From the NCBI GenBank assembly GCA_023439425.1, contig JAEXNZ010000202.1, positions 1-7,632 on the forward strand: a stretch of DNA of 7,632 nt. Direction: 5' to 3'. The notes under the pieces were generated by a model that worked only from the letters and a program-made list of their open reading frames with translations, was not told the origin of the DNA and did not search any database. Positions 1-5,581 of this stretch are shown here, one piece after another (within the stretch, counting starts at the first letter, position 1; each line of letters starts with the position of its first letter). A program made the position numbers and the translations under genes. The DNA is from Pseudomonadota bacterium. Lineage in GTDB: Bacteria > Pseudomonadota > Gammaproteobacteria > Xanthomonadales > Xanthomonadaceae.

Positions 1-47
1 TGACGCAGCTGGTCCTGGCGTGCCGTGCGGGGCCGCTCGCCGACGCG

Positions 48-53
48 TAAAAT
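48..53 (+). promoter_or_regulatory. Probable -10 element of a leaderless promoter
   Basis: TAAAAT matches the sigma-70 -10 consensus at five of six positions and ends 8 bases before the ATG at 62. Transcription would then start at or within a base or two of the start codon, giving a leaderless mRNA. No Shine-Dalgarno sequence lies between the hexamer and the ATG (only GCGCCCCC), which fits that reading. I see no convincing -35 hexamer at the usual spacing. The assignment is inferred from sequence and spacing only. Confidence 0.5.
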
Positions 54-61
54 GCGCCCCC

Positions 62-298
62 ATGACAGATCTCGCCCCACTCCCTACCCTGCCCACCGGG
101 CACTACCGCCATTTCAAAGGCGGCAACTACCGCGTGCTCGGCGTGGTACGCCACAGCGAAACGCTGGAACCGCTGGTGCTGTATCGGCCACTGGATAAAG
201 ACAGCGGCGATTGGGTGCGCCCTTACGACATGTTCTGCGCCCAGGTGGAGCATGAGGGCGTGATGCGGCCGCGATTCGCATTGATCGCGGCCGATTGA
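62..298 (+). CDS. DUF1653 domain-containing protein
   Basis: A 78-residue protein that is almost entirely one DUF1653 domain. Family hallmarks are visible in order: GHYRHFKGGNYRVLG near the N-terminus, then HSETLEPLVLYRPL, then WVRPYDMF, and the closing RPRF. The family is small, probably cytosolic and beta-rich, with no established biochemical function, so none is assigned. The ATG at 62 was preferred over an in-frame GTG at 20 because the extra 14 residues are Arg/Cys-rich and unlike the family, and because a -10-like TAAAAT sits just upstream of the ATG. The gene converges on the exported protein at 317-1453 with an 18-base gap. Its last codons form a strong hairpin (266-293). Family assignment is secure by motif; role unknown. 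Confidence 0.9.
   Translation: MTDLAPLPTLPTGHYRHFKGGNYRVLGVVRHSETLEPLVLYRPLDKDSGDWVRPYDMFCAQVEHEGVMRPRFALIAAD
266..293 (+). terminator. Hairpin at the 3' end of the DUF1653 gene, possible terminator
   Basis: CGGCCGCGAT (266-275) and ATCGCGGCCG (284-293) form a perfect 10-bp stem around an 8-base loop. It lies inside the last codons, just before the TGA at 296-298, and only 24 bases from the stop codon of the convergent gene. No T-tract follows on either strand, so classical intrinsic termination is doubtful. It may act as a weak bidirectional terminator, an mRNA 3'-end stabiliser, or be incidental to codon choice. Confidence 0.35.
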
Positions 299-316
299 TT
301 CATCAAGACCAACGCC

Positions 317-1453
317 TTACGGCGCGGCGCTCTGCCCCGCCACTGCCGTGCTGTTGACCACGAACGGATCACGCCCGGCATCGGCATAACCACTGCACGC
401 CGCATCGCCCGGGGCTACCGGATCACACGCCCACAGGCCACGCGGCACGGTATCGCGCGGTTCAAAGCGCTCGCCCGTCCACACCAGGAAGCCCAGGTGC
501 AAGCGGCCCCACTCACCGTAGGTGCGCGGCTCGGCCTTGCCTTCGGTGGAAACATCGGCATACCAGCGCAGCGCCGGACCATACTGCAGCTTGCCCGGGT
601 CCAGCTGCACGCCGGTGCCTTCCACCCCGTAGCGCTTCTTGTCGGCATCGGACAGCAGCGGCTGCGCCGGCATCACCTGCGCGGTGATGTCCTGCGGTGC
701 GCCGCTCGCGGTGACCTGGTACACCCGCTGCTCGACCAGCGCCTCGCGGCAGCTGCCGGCAGACAGGCGCATGGTCTTGCCCGCGTTCTCATCCGGGTAA
801 CGGCCATCCACGCAGGTGAACGGACCGGAGACCAGATACACCGTGGTTGAGGGATCGGCACCTTCGAACGAGCGCACCCACAGACCGTTCTGCACGGCAA
901 TGAAGTCCGGACGCACGCCATAGCCCGGAACCGCCTTGAACCACGCCTTCTGGCTGAGCTGACGCTCACGCGCCGCGCGCGGCAGCAGCAGCTGCTGTTC
1001 GGGGATGGCCTTTAATGCATTGGCCAGATGGGCCGGCATGACGCCCTGGCAGGCACCTACAAGCAGATTGTCCTGGGATGCCAGACGCGCGGCCAGATCG
1101 TTCGGGCAGCGTGCGCCGAGCTGGCGCTCGATGGCGTTGTCCTGGTTGGCCAGCACCGGTACTACCAGCGGGCGTGGGGCCGGCGGTGCAACGGTTGCTG
1201 CGGCTGCGGCTGCGGTCTCGGCCGGAGCCGGCTCTGCAGCCGGCACAGTCGGTGCTTCAATCGTGGCGGCAGCTTCTTCTGCAACAGGCGCAGCTGCAGG
1301 CGCAGGTGCCGCCGCTTCCGCTGCCGGCGCTGGAGCAGGTGCATCCGCCGCGTCCTGCGCGTGGGCCGTGGCCAGCGCGAATGGCAGCATCAGCAGCAGC
1401 GAGGTGGAACGGCAGGCACGCACGTGCCGGGAGTGAAGCGATGCTTTACGCAT
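317..1453 (-). CDS. Exported Ala/Pro-rich protein of unknown function
   Basis: A 378-residue protein that I do not recognise as a named family. The N-terminus is a Sec signal peptide: basic residues, then the hydrophobic stretch SLLLMLPFALATA, with probable cleavage after AHA (residue 32). Residues about 34-95 form a low-complexity Ala/Pro/Glu linker, as in proteins that span part of the periplasm or sit near the cell wall. The folded part (about 96-365) has six cysteines, at 116, 135, 214, 235, 343 and 353, spaced as three near pairs that could form disulfides in the periplasm. Aromatic-rich segments such as GEWGRLHLGFLVW suggest a beta-rich fold. No catalytic motif or lipobox was seen. The ATG at 1453 has a good Shine-Dalgarno, AAGGA, 7 bases upstream. 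The gene is monocistronic, convergent with the DUF1653 gene, and has an inverted repeat 50 bases upstream. The gene is certain; its function is unknown. Confidence 0.85.
   Translation of the reverse strand: MRKASLHSRHVRACRSTSLLLMLPFALATAHAQDAADAPAPAPAAEAAAPAPAAAPVAEEAAATIEAPTVPAAEPAPAETAAAAAATVAPPAPRPLVVPVLANQDNAIERQLGARCPNDLAARLASQDNLLVGACQGVMPAHLANALKAIPEQQLLLPRAARERQLSQKAWFKAVPGYGVRPDFIAVQNGLWVRSFEGADPSTTVYLVSGPFTCVDGRYPDENAGKTMRLSAGSCREALVEQRVYQVTASGAPQDITAQVMPAQPLLSDADKKRYGVEGTGVQLDPGKLQYGPALRWYADVSTEGKAEPRTYGEWGRLHLGFLVWTGERFEPRDTVPRGLWACDPVAPGDAACSGYADAGRDPFVVNSTAVAGQSAAP
1198..1215. repeat. Three tandem CTGCGG hexamers in an Ala-coding tract
   Basis: Three exact copies of CTGCGG lie in the stretch coding for consecutive alanines in the linker of the exported protein on the minus strand. 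Short in-frame repeats of this kind could vary in copy number by slippage, changing linker length by two residues per unit. Only three copies are present, so it may be simple codon bias. Confidence 0.4.
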
Positions 1454-1724
1454 GTATTCGTCCTTGAAGCTGGAGTTGAATGAGGTGGATCACTGCAAGT
1501 CACGACATTCAAAGCCCCCTTTGAATGTCCATTCCGTCCACGGCCGGGATCCCCGACGCGGACACCCTACACCAATCGTGAAATCCGCGTCGCGACAAAG
1601 TGAAGAAACTTTGAAGAAGATCACATCTTGGGCCGTAAAATCCTGTTAACCGCTGGGCGGCATAACAATCGGGACGAACCACGCCCCCCTATCGCTGCAC
1701 TGCAGCATCGCGAGGCACGACAGT
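1454..1724. other. Intergenic region downstream of the virB6-like gene and upstream of the exported-protein gene
   Basis: 271 bases without a convincing gene. It should hold the promoter of the minus-strand gene starting at 1453 and the transcript end of the VirB5/VirB6-like pair. The only strong structure is the inverted repeat at 1504-1529. A Shine-Dalgarno for the 1453 start (TCCTT on this strand) is at 1461-1465. The 1621-1680 line is about 53% G+C, clearly lower than the flanking host-type genes. Short open frames here have no ribosome binding site or recognisable product and were not called. No clear -35/-10 pair was found for the minus strand. Confidence 0.5.
1504..1529. promoter_or_regulatory. 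Perfect 11-bp inverted repeat, operator or terminator candidate
   Basis: GACATTCAAAG (1504-1514) and CTTTGAATGTC (1519-1529) are exact reverse complements separated by CCCC. The structure lies 51 bases upstream of the minus-strand start at 1453 and about 195 bases beyond the end of the virB6-like gene. It could be a dimeric repressor's operator or a stem-loop ending the virB6-like transcript. No T-tract follows on either strand, which favours a protein-binding site or an RNA-stability element over an intrinsic terminator. The regulator is unknown. Confidence 0.45.
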
Positions 1725-2819
1725 TCATGCGTCCCGCTGGTTCGCAAGCCCCAACCGCCCCGGCGCATGCGCCGGACTCGGCAAGGCAGCTCGCTGGCCC
1801 GCTCCGGGCAGCACAAGTTGCGGGGCGGAGAGCTGCTCACTTGCCTGCGATGACGCGCTCACCAAACCGGGCGCAGACGCAACTGACGCATTCTGCGCCG
1901 CAGGTTGTGCCCCGCCCACCTGGGAGTGTGCGATGAAGCTGCCCAAGGTACCCTGGAAAAACATGGCGGCCATCGGCGGAGCACTGACAATGAGCACGGT
2001 CAGAATCAGCCCCAACCCACCCTGCTGCATGGCCTGGCTGCTGTAACTGGTCCCCCCGTCGCCCCCCAGTAGAAGCCCTGTCACCAGGGTGTCGACCCAG
2101 AACGCCTTCGATACCGCTATCACAATGCCCAACGCATACCCGACCATGACGGAAAGCACGGCCATCGAGAACATGGTGCCTATTCCGTACATCAGCCACT
2201 TCTGGAACAACGCCTTGGTCTGATCGAACAGCAGGCACAGAATGAACAACGGACCCAGGCCGATGAAGAGCGACATCGCAATCTGGTAAAGCAGCAACAT
2301 GGCACCGGCCGTGATGGCCGGTCCGCCTGTTCCAAGGCCGATCAGGAATTTTGCCTGCGCCTTCTCGCTTTCCAATGCTGGATCATTGATCACAGATATC
2401 GCGTCCATGCTGGCAAGAGCTACCTGCATCTGCCACAGAACGGCATCTACCTGCTTCGCCGGCAAGTCGTGCTGGCCGGTGACGAGCGTGGAGATGACTC
2501 CTTGCAGATTCGTGGTCAGAAGCACGACCAGGCTTTTCCCGAACAGCGACATGGTCGACGCCATGCTGACGATCAATGTCTTCCATGCCACGTCGCTCAC
2601 CGTGAGCATGACCGAATCGCGGCTGCGGCCGGTCATGATGCGATACCCCTGCATCACCACCCAGAGGGTCAAGAGCACCACGCCCATGAAGCCGACCCAC
2701 TCCATGAACCTGCCAAGCACTTCACCGCCGAAGTTGGACACCTTCTTCTCGAGCGCCTCGAGAATCAAACTGAAGAAGGCGAAGTCGCCGATGGTGGGTC
2801 CGCCCCCCGCAAGCCACAT
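1725..2819 (-). CDS. VirB6/TrbL-like type IV secretion membrane protein
   Basis: A protein of about 364 residues, mostly membrane-embedded. Hydrophobic segments lie near residues 40-58, 83-102, 169-198 (probably two helices), 210-238 and 268-288, giving five to six spans. A cytoplasmic-side signature resembling the VirB6/TrbL family, LLFDQTKALFQKWL (about 196-209), is followed by the long hydrophobic block usual for these inner-membrane channel components. The last 65 residues are a Ser/Ala/Pro/Gln-rich tail. VirB6 proteins normally help form the inner-membrane complex of type IV secretion systems. Start choice: AGGA lies 6 bases before the ATG at 2819, while an ATG at 2825 overlaps the upstream stop (ATGA) but has no spacing from that AGGA. 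A longer frame from 2990 only reads through the upstream gene. The gene follows the VirB5-like gene with a 2-base gap, so the two are surely cotranscribed. No VirB4, VirB11, VirD4 or VirB7-10 gene is nearby. Confidence 0.82.
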   Translation of the reverse strand: MWLAGGGPTIGDFAFFSLILEALEKKVSNFGGEVLGRFMEWVGFMGVVLLTLWVVMQGYRIMTGRSRDSVMLTVSDVAWKTLIVSMASTMSLFGKSLVVLLTTNLQGVISTLVTGQHDLPAKQVDAVLWQMQVALASMDAISVINDPALESEKAQAKFLIGLGTGGPAITAGAMLLLYQIAMSLFIGLGPLFILCLLFDQTKALFQKWLMYGIGTMFSMAVLSVMVGYALGIVIAVSKAFWVDTLVTGLLLGGDGGTSYSSQAMQQGGLGLILTVLIVSAPPMAAMFFQGTLGSFIAHSQVGGAQPAAQNASVASAPGLVSASSQASEQLSAPQLVLPGAGQRAALPSPAHAPGRLGLANQRDA

Positions 2820-2821
2820 GA

Positions 2822-3640
2822 TCATTCCTGTGCCCACTGGTCCAGTGCCTCTTTGAGAGCGATGGTTTTCACCGCATCGGTTACTACGCGAAGGTGGGAG
2901 TCGCCTTTGAACGCTGCTCTGGCGATGACGTTCTGGCGCGTCTGCATGGCCGCAATGTAAGCATCGTAAGCCTGCATCCGTGTTGACCATTCCTGGGCCA
3001 GCACCTGCAACTGGTTACCCAGCCGTGCCGAATCACTCTGTGTCGCCTGCACACTTCCTGAGGTGTTGTTGTCCAAATTCCGGGACTCGAGGTTCTGACG
3101 CTCCGCCTCCTTGGCCTGCTGGATGGTCTTCCCCAGGAACTCCAACGAATCGTTGTACTTACGATTCTGCGCCATCTGGATGCTCACACAGATGTTCCGC
3201 TGCTCCCTCTGCACATCAGCAGCTTTACCAATGTTCAGCGCTGCGAAGCCTTGCTGCAGCAGTGACGCACCACTGCCTTTTCCACACACTTTATCGACAA
3301 GGTAGTCATCCGCCACGGCTTCCATGCGCATCCCATCAGGAAGGGCCATCTCGAACTCGAGTGCGCTGAAGATGGACTGCATTTCCTTTATCTGGTTTTC
3401 CGTCTGCCCCCATCGCTTCGCTTCCTCCGAGTACTCCTTCGCATCGAGGAAGTACTGGAAGATCTTCTGCATGAGCGCAGGCGGATCTGAGACGAGCTGT
3501 TGTGCGTGCACTGGCTGTGCAGCCATCAGTACACCTGCTGCAATCAGCCAAGGGCGAAATCGCCACCGCAACGGAGGATGCGCCCCAGCTAGGGTGCCGG
3601 CAGTCAGGTTTCCAGAAGATCCCATGGGTCGTTGGCGCAT
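2822..3640 (-). CDS. VirB5/TrbJ-like exported protein
   Basis: A 272-residue protein with an unusually long basic N-region, then a signal peptide core (WLIAAGVLMAAQPVHA) with probable cleavage after residue 46. The mature part is largely predicted helix, with long Gln/Glu/Lys/Ala-rich segments (about 54-100 and 150-245) and two cysteines (119, 151) that may pair. Exported, helical, Gln-rich proteins directly before a VirB6 gene are typically VirB5/TrbJ, the minor pilus or adhesin component of type IV secretion. The assignment rests on that architecture and the partner gene, as overall similarity cannot be measured here. The ATG at 3640 has AGGGG 6 bases upstream and was preferred over 3721 (which adds a Cys-rich hydrophobic leader) and 3625 (no Shine-Dalgarno). 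Its stop codon lies 2 bases before the VirB6-like start. G+C is low for this window: two 60-base lines counted 53 and 58%. Confidence 0.68.
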   Translation of the reverse strand: MRQRPMGSSGNLTAGTLAGAHPPLRWRFRPWLIAAGVLMAAQPVHAQQLVSDPPALMQKIFQYFLDAKEYSEEAKRWGQTENQIKEMQSIFSALEFEMALPDGMRMEAVADDYLVDKVCGKGSGASLLQQGFAALNIGKAADVQREQRNICVSIQMAQNRKYNDSLEFLGKTIQQAKEAERQNLESRNLDNNTSGSVQATQSDSARLGNQLQVLAQEWSTRMQAYDAYIAAMQTRQNVIARAAFKGDSHLRVVTDAVKTIALKEALDQWAQE

Positions 3641-3646
3641 GTCGTG

Positions 3647-3651
3647 CCCCT
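3647..3651 (-). promoter_or_regulatory. Ribosome binding site that decides the VirB5-like start
   Basis: On the minus strand this reads AGGGG, 6 bases before the ATG at 3640. It is the best Shine-Dalgarno among the three candidate starts of this gene (3721, 3640, 3625) and is the main reason for choosing 3640. Confidence 0.6.
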
Positions 3652-3883
3652 GTAATGTGGTGCCGCGGACAATGCAGCAGCACACGGGGCAAGTGAAGAT
3701 GACTATCACCCGCAAGAGCATCAGAAATGACCTACACGCGCCGCGCCCCGCTCATCAATGCAGACGTTGCAAGGGATCCAAGACGCTTCTCCTGCTCTTC
3801 GAGAGCGCAATATGTCTGCGCGCGTCCCTACCGGGAGAACGAGGACGACGACGCTTCCGACCCACCCTGCGAAAAGCAGGTCA

Positions 3884-3906
3884 CTACAATCCGTCAGCCG
3901 TTGTAG
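3884..3906. promoter_or_regulatory. Dyad CTACAA-N11-TTGTAG, possible operator
   Basis: CTACAA (3884-3889) and TTGTAG (3901-3906) are exact inverted half-sites separated by 11 bases, so their centres are 17 bp apart, under two helical turns. The position, about 95 bases upstream of the DUF4189 start inside a divergent region, suits a regulator site. Six-base arms can arise by chance, so confidence is low. Confidence 0.3.
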
Positions 3907-4000
3907 GAAAACCCCTATACGCCGACCACCCATTCCCCGCTATCGTATGCAACCAGAGGCACCGGTCGCACCGGGCCCGGTCATTCAACGGGGACAACAC

Positions 4001-4465
4001 ATGAAGCACACCGCACCTCGCCCACGCCGGGCGCGCTGGACGCTGCTGGCCATTCTGGCCACCGGTACCGCCTTCGCCCAGAACCCGGCCGACATGCCGC
4101 CGCCCGGGACCATGAGCGCGCAGATGCCCGAGGGCATGGAAATCTACATGAGCATGGCGATCAGCGACGCCGACCAGCAGTTCAGCCGCAACATGGGCGC
4201 CAGCAAGACCGAGGCCAGGATTCGTTCGTTGAAGGAATGCAACGACAATTACAAGGACTGCGTTGAGCTGATCACCTTCCCGGTGCGCAACCACTGCATG
4301 GGCCTGGCGGTAGACAAGAAGGCCAAGCCGAACATCCGTGCCCTGTTCGTCAACGTGGAAGAAGCCGGCAAGACCAAGCCGGGCGAGCTGGCCCAGAAGT
4401 CGCTGGAGCAGTGCAAGGCCGCCGGCGGAGCAAAGTGCGAGTCGCAAAGTGACTACTGTTTCTAA
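4001..4465 (+). CDS. Exported cysteine-rich protein, DUF4189-like, single module
   Basis: A 154-residue protein with a clear Sec signal peptide: an Arg-rich start, the core WTLLAILATGTAFA and probable cleavage after residue 26, leaving about 128 mature residues. A short Pro/Met-rich stretch precedes a single domain with six cysteines at 80, 87, 99, 138, 146 and 153. This pattern resembles DUF4189, a family of small exported disulfide-bonded proteins without a settled function that is common in Xanthomonadaceae. No catalytic motif or lipobox was seen, so a periplasmic binding or inhibitor role is as likely as an enzymatic one. The ATG at 4001 has GGGGA 6 bases upstream; a longer frame from 3758 adds only Arg/Pro-rich sequence. 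The gene overlaps the next one by 17 bases, so they form an operon. It diverges from the VirB5/VirB6-like pair. Confidence 0.83.
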   Translation: MKHTAPRPRRARWTLLAILATGTAFAQNPADMPPPGTMSAQMPEGMEIYMSMAISDADQQFSRNMGASKTEARIRSLKECNDNYKDCVELITFPVRNHCMGLAVDKKAKPNIRALFVNVEEAGKTKPGELAQKSLEQCKAAGGAKCESQSDYCF

Positions 4466-5543
4466 GGCCGTCCGGATCGGACTTGCGGGTGCGCTGCTGG
4501 CCCTGGTGCCGGCATTGGCGCAGGGGAGCCAGGCACAGGCGCAGCGCGATTTCCGGGCGCAGATGAACTACATAGGCTGGCAGCAGAGCCAAGCGGCCGC
4601 AGTGTATGTCTACACTGCGGAAGACGTGGCACGCGCCGAGATCCGGGCCAACATCATGGCGGCGGAAATCGCCAAAGTGAAAAGGGACGCCACCCGTGAC
4701 TGGTGGGGCGTGGTCGTGGTCAGCACCGAGGACGGCTCCTGGAACGTCAAGCTCAACGCCGAGGACAAAACCATCCCGTTGATGGATGCCATGGACAAGT
4801 GCAAGGGCGTCTGCTCGCCGATCCTCACCTTCGCCAACAGCTGCGTTGCGCCGTCCTACAGTGAACAGGGCGGCATGTACTGGGAACAGGGCGAGACCCG
4901 CGAGAAGGCCAGAGCGTCAGCGAACGCTGCCTGCACCGCAGCGGGCGGCAGCAACTGCAACAGCCCCAACGAGCAGGCCATGTGCACCGGCTGGAAGTAT
5001 GCGTACAGCGGCCTCGATCGTTTCTTCCATCGCATGAACCGCATCGCCAAGGGTGATATTGCCTCGCCGAAGTTCGAGTACTTCCCGGGTGCGCAGGACT
5101 ACATTGCCAAGCCCCTGGAACGTCGCGGCACCTCGACGGCCAAGATCGATCTCAAGAAGGACTTTGACAGCTCTGTTCCGTGGGCAAAGGAAAACCTGGA
5201 TCGCCGCGCCGAAGGCGTCATGCGCATGGCCGAGCCCTGGACCGCCATTGCCGCCGGCAGCGGCCCCAAGGCCTATGCCATCCACTGGGGTCTGAACGAA
5301 ACCGATGCCAAGGACACGGCGATCAGCAAGTGCGGCGGCGGTGACTGCAAGGTGCTGGTCGCGGTGCCCTACGGTCAGTGCATGACGGCCATCCGCCTGC
5401 ACAAGGCCGACGGGCGCGTGGACAGCTTCGGCGGCCAAGGTGCCACCCAGGCCGAAGCGGAGGAAATCGCGATGACCCAGTGCATCAGCGCGGGCGCGGC
5501 CACCTGCCCCGTCGTCTTCAATGAGTGCATGAAGAAGAAGTAA
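4449..5543 (+). CDS. Exported cysteine-rich protein with two DUF4189-like modules
   Basis: A 364-residue protein starting, most likely, at GTG 4449. The signal peptide follows at once (AVRIGLAGALLALVPALAQG), and the next in-frame ATG lies beyond it. The 17-base overlap with the preceding gene and the lack of a well-spaced Shine-Dalgarno (GGAG is 18 bases away) suggest translation by coupling. Module one (about 84-185) begins RDWWGVVVVS and has cysteines at 118, 122, 132, 162, 170 and 179. Module two (about 264-362) begins PWTAIAAGSGPKAYAIHWG and has cysteines at 295, 300, 311, 345, 353 and 360. The second module strongly resembles DUF4189. Residues 186-263 form a charged, largely helical linker, and 34-82 may be a helical N-terminal segment. 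The product should be periplasmic or secreted, with up to six disulfides. Function is unknown. G+C is high (73% in one counted line), unlike the VirB-like pair. Confidence 0.82.
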   Translation: MTTVSKAVRIGLAGALLALVPALAQGSQAQAQRDFRAQMNYIGWQQSQAAAVYVYTAEDVARAEIRANIMAAEIAKVKRDATRDWWGVVVVSTEDGSWNVKLNAEDKTIPLMDAMDKCKGVCSPILTFANSCVAPSYSEQGGMYWEQGETREKARASANAACTAAGGSNCNSPNEQAMCTGWKYAYSGLDRFFHRMNRIAKGDIASPKFEYFPGAQDYIAKPLERRGTSTAKIDLKKDFDSSVPWAKENLDRRAEGVMRMAEPWTAIAAGSGPKAYAIHWGLNETDAKDTAISKCGGGDCKVLVAVPYGQCMTAIRLHKADGRVDSFGGQGATQAEAEEIAMTQCISAGAATCPVVFNECMKKK

Positions 5544-5551
5544 TGCGCGAC

Positions 5552-5581
5552 GTAGAGATGCTGCTACAGCAGCATCTCTAC
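5552..5581. repeat. GTAG-ended palindrome (SMAG/REP-like) or shared terminator
   Basis: GTAGAGATGCTGCT (5552-5565) and AGCAGCATCTCTAC (5568-5581) are perfect 14-bp inverted arms with a 2-base centre; in RNA the loop would open to 4 or more bases. It begins 9 bases after the DUF4189 operon stop and contains the TAG stop codon (5566-5564) of the Rieske gene on the other strand. The terminal GTAG and intergenic setting resemble SMAG palindromes of Stenotrophomonas, though the inner sequence is not one I can match to a known subfamily. No T-tract follows either arm, so it may be a factor-assisted bidirectional terminator. Confidence 0.6.

Larger units (their letters stand above)
3641..4000. promoter_or_regulatory. 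Divergent control region between the VirB5-like and DUF4189 genes
   Basis: 360 bases separate the two divergent starts and should carry both promoters. The DUF4189 start has a good Shine-Dalgarno, GGGGA at 3990-3994. A TATCGT at 3941-3946 is a weak -10 candidate on the plus strand without a good -35. On the minus strand a TGATAG near 3675 is a weak -10 candidate that would give a leader of roughly 30 bases to the 3640 start. A small dyad lies at 3884-3906. A 70-codon minus-strand frame (3933-3721) has no convincing product and was not called. The 3901-3960 line is 55% G+C. Confidence 0.5.

Noticed and set aside
1..61. Possible end of an upstream gene (TGA at 1-3)
   Set aside because: Three bases of a possible stop codon are not enough to call a gene, and no other coding signal is visible before 62.
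1005..1483. Several long Ala-, Arg- or Cys-rich plus-strand frames
   Set aside because: They are by-products of the low-complexity Ala/Pro linker coding sequence on the opposite strand.
2299..2856. 185-codon plus-strand frame antisense to the virB6-like gene
   Set aside because: It mirrors the codon structure of a clearly membrane-protein-coding strand, has no family motif and no ribosome binding site.
2826..2990. 5' extension of the virB6-like reading frame
   Set aside because: It lies wholly inside the VirB5-like gene in another frame, is Arg/His/Cys-rich, and lacks the hydrophobic character of the protein. Starts at 2825 or 2819 are better supported.
3721..3933. 70-codon minus-strand frame ending at the alternative VirB5-like start (TGATG)
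   Set aside because: The overlap is suggestive, but the product has no recognisable motif and no ribosome binding site was seen. The chosen VirB5-like start is 80 bases further on, so the frame fits a control region better.
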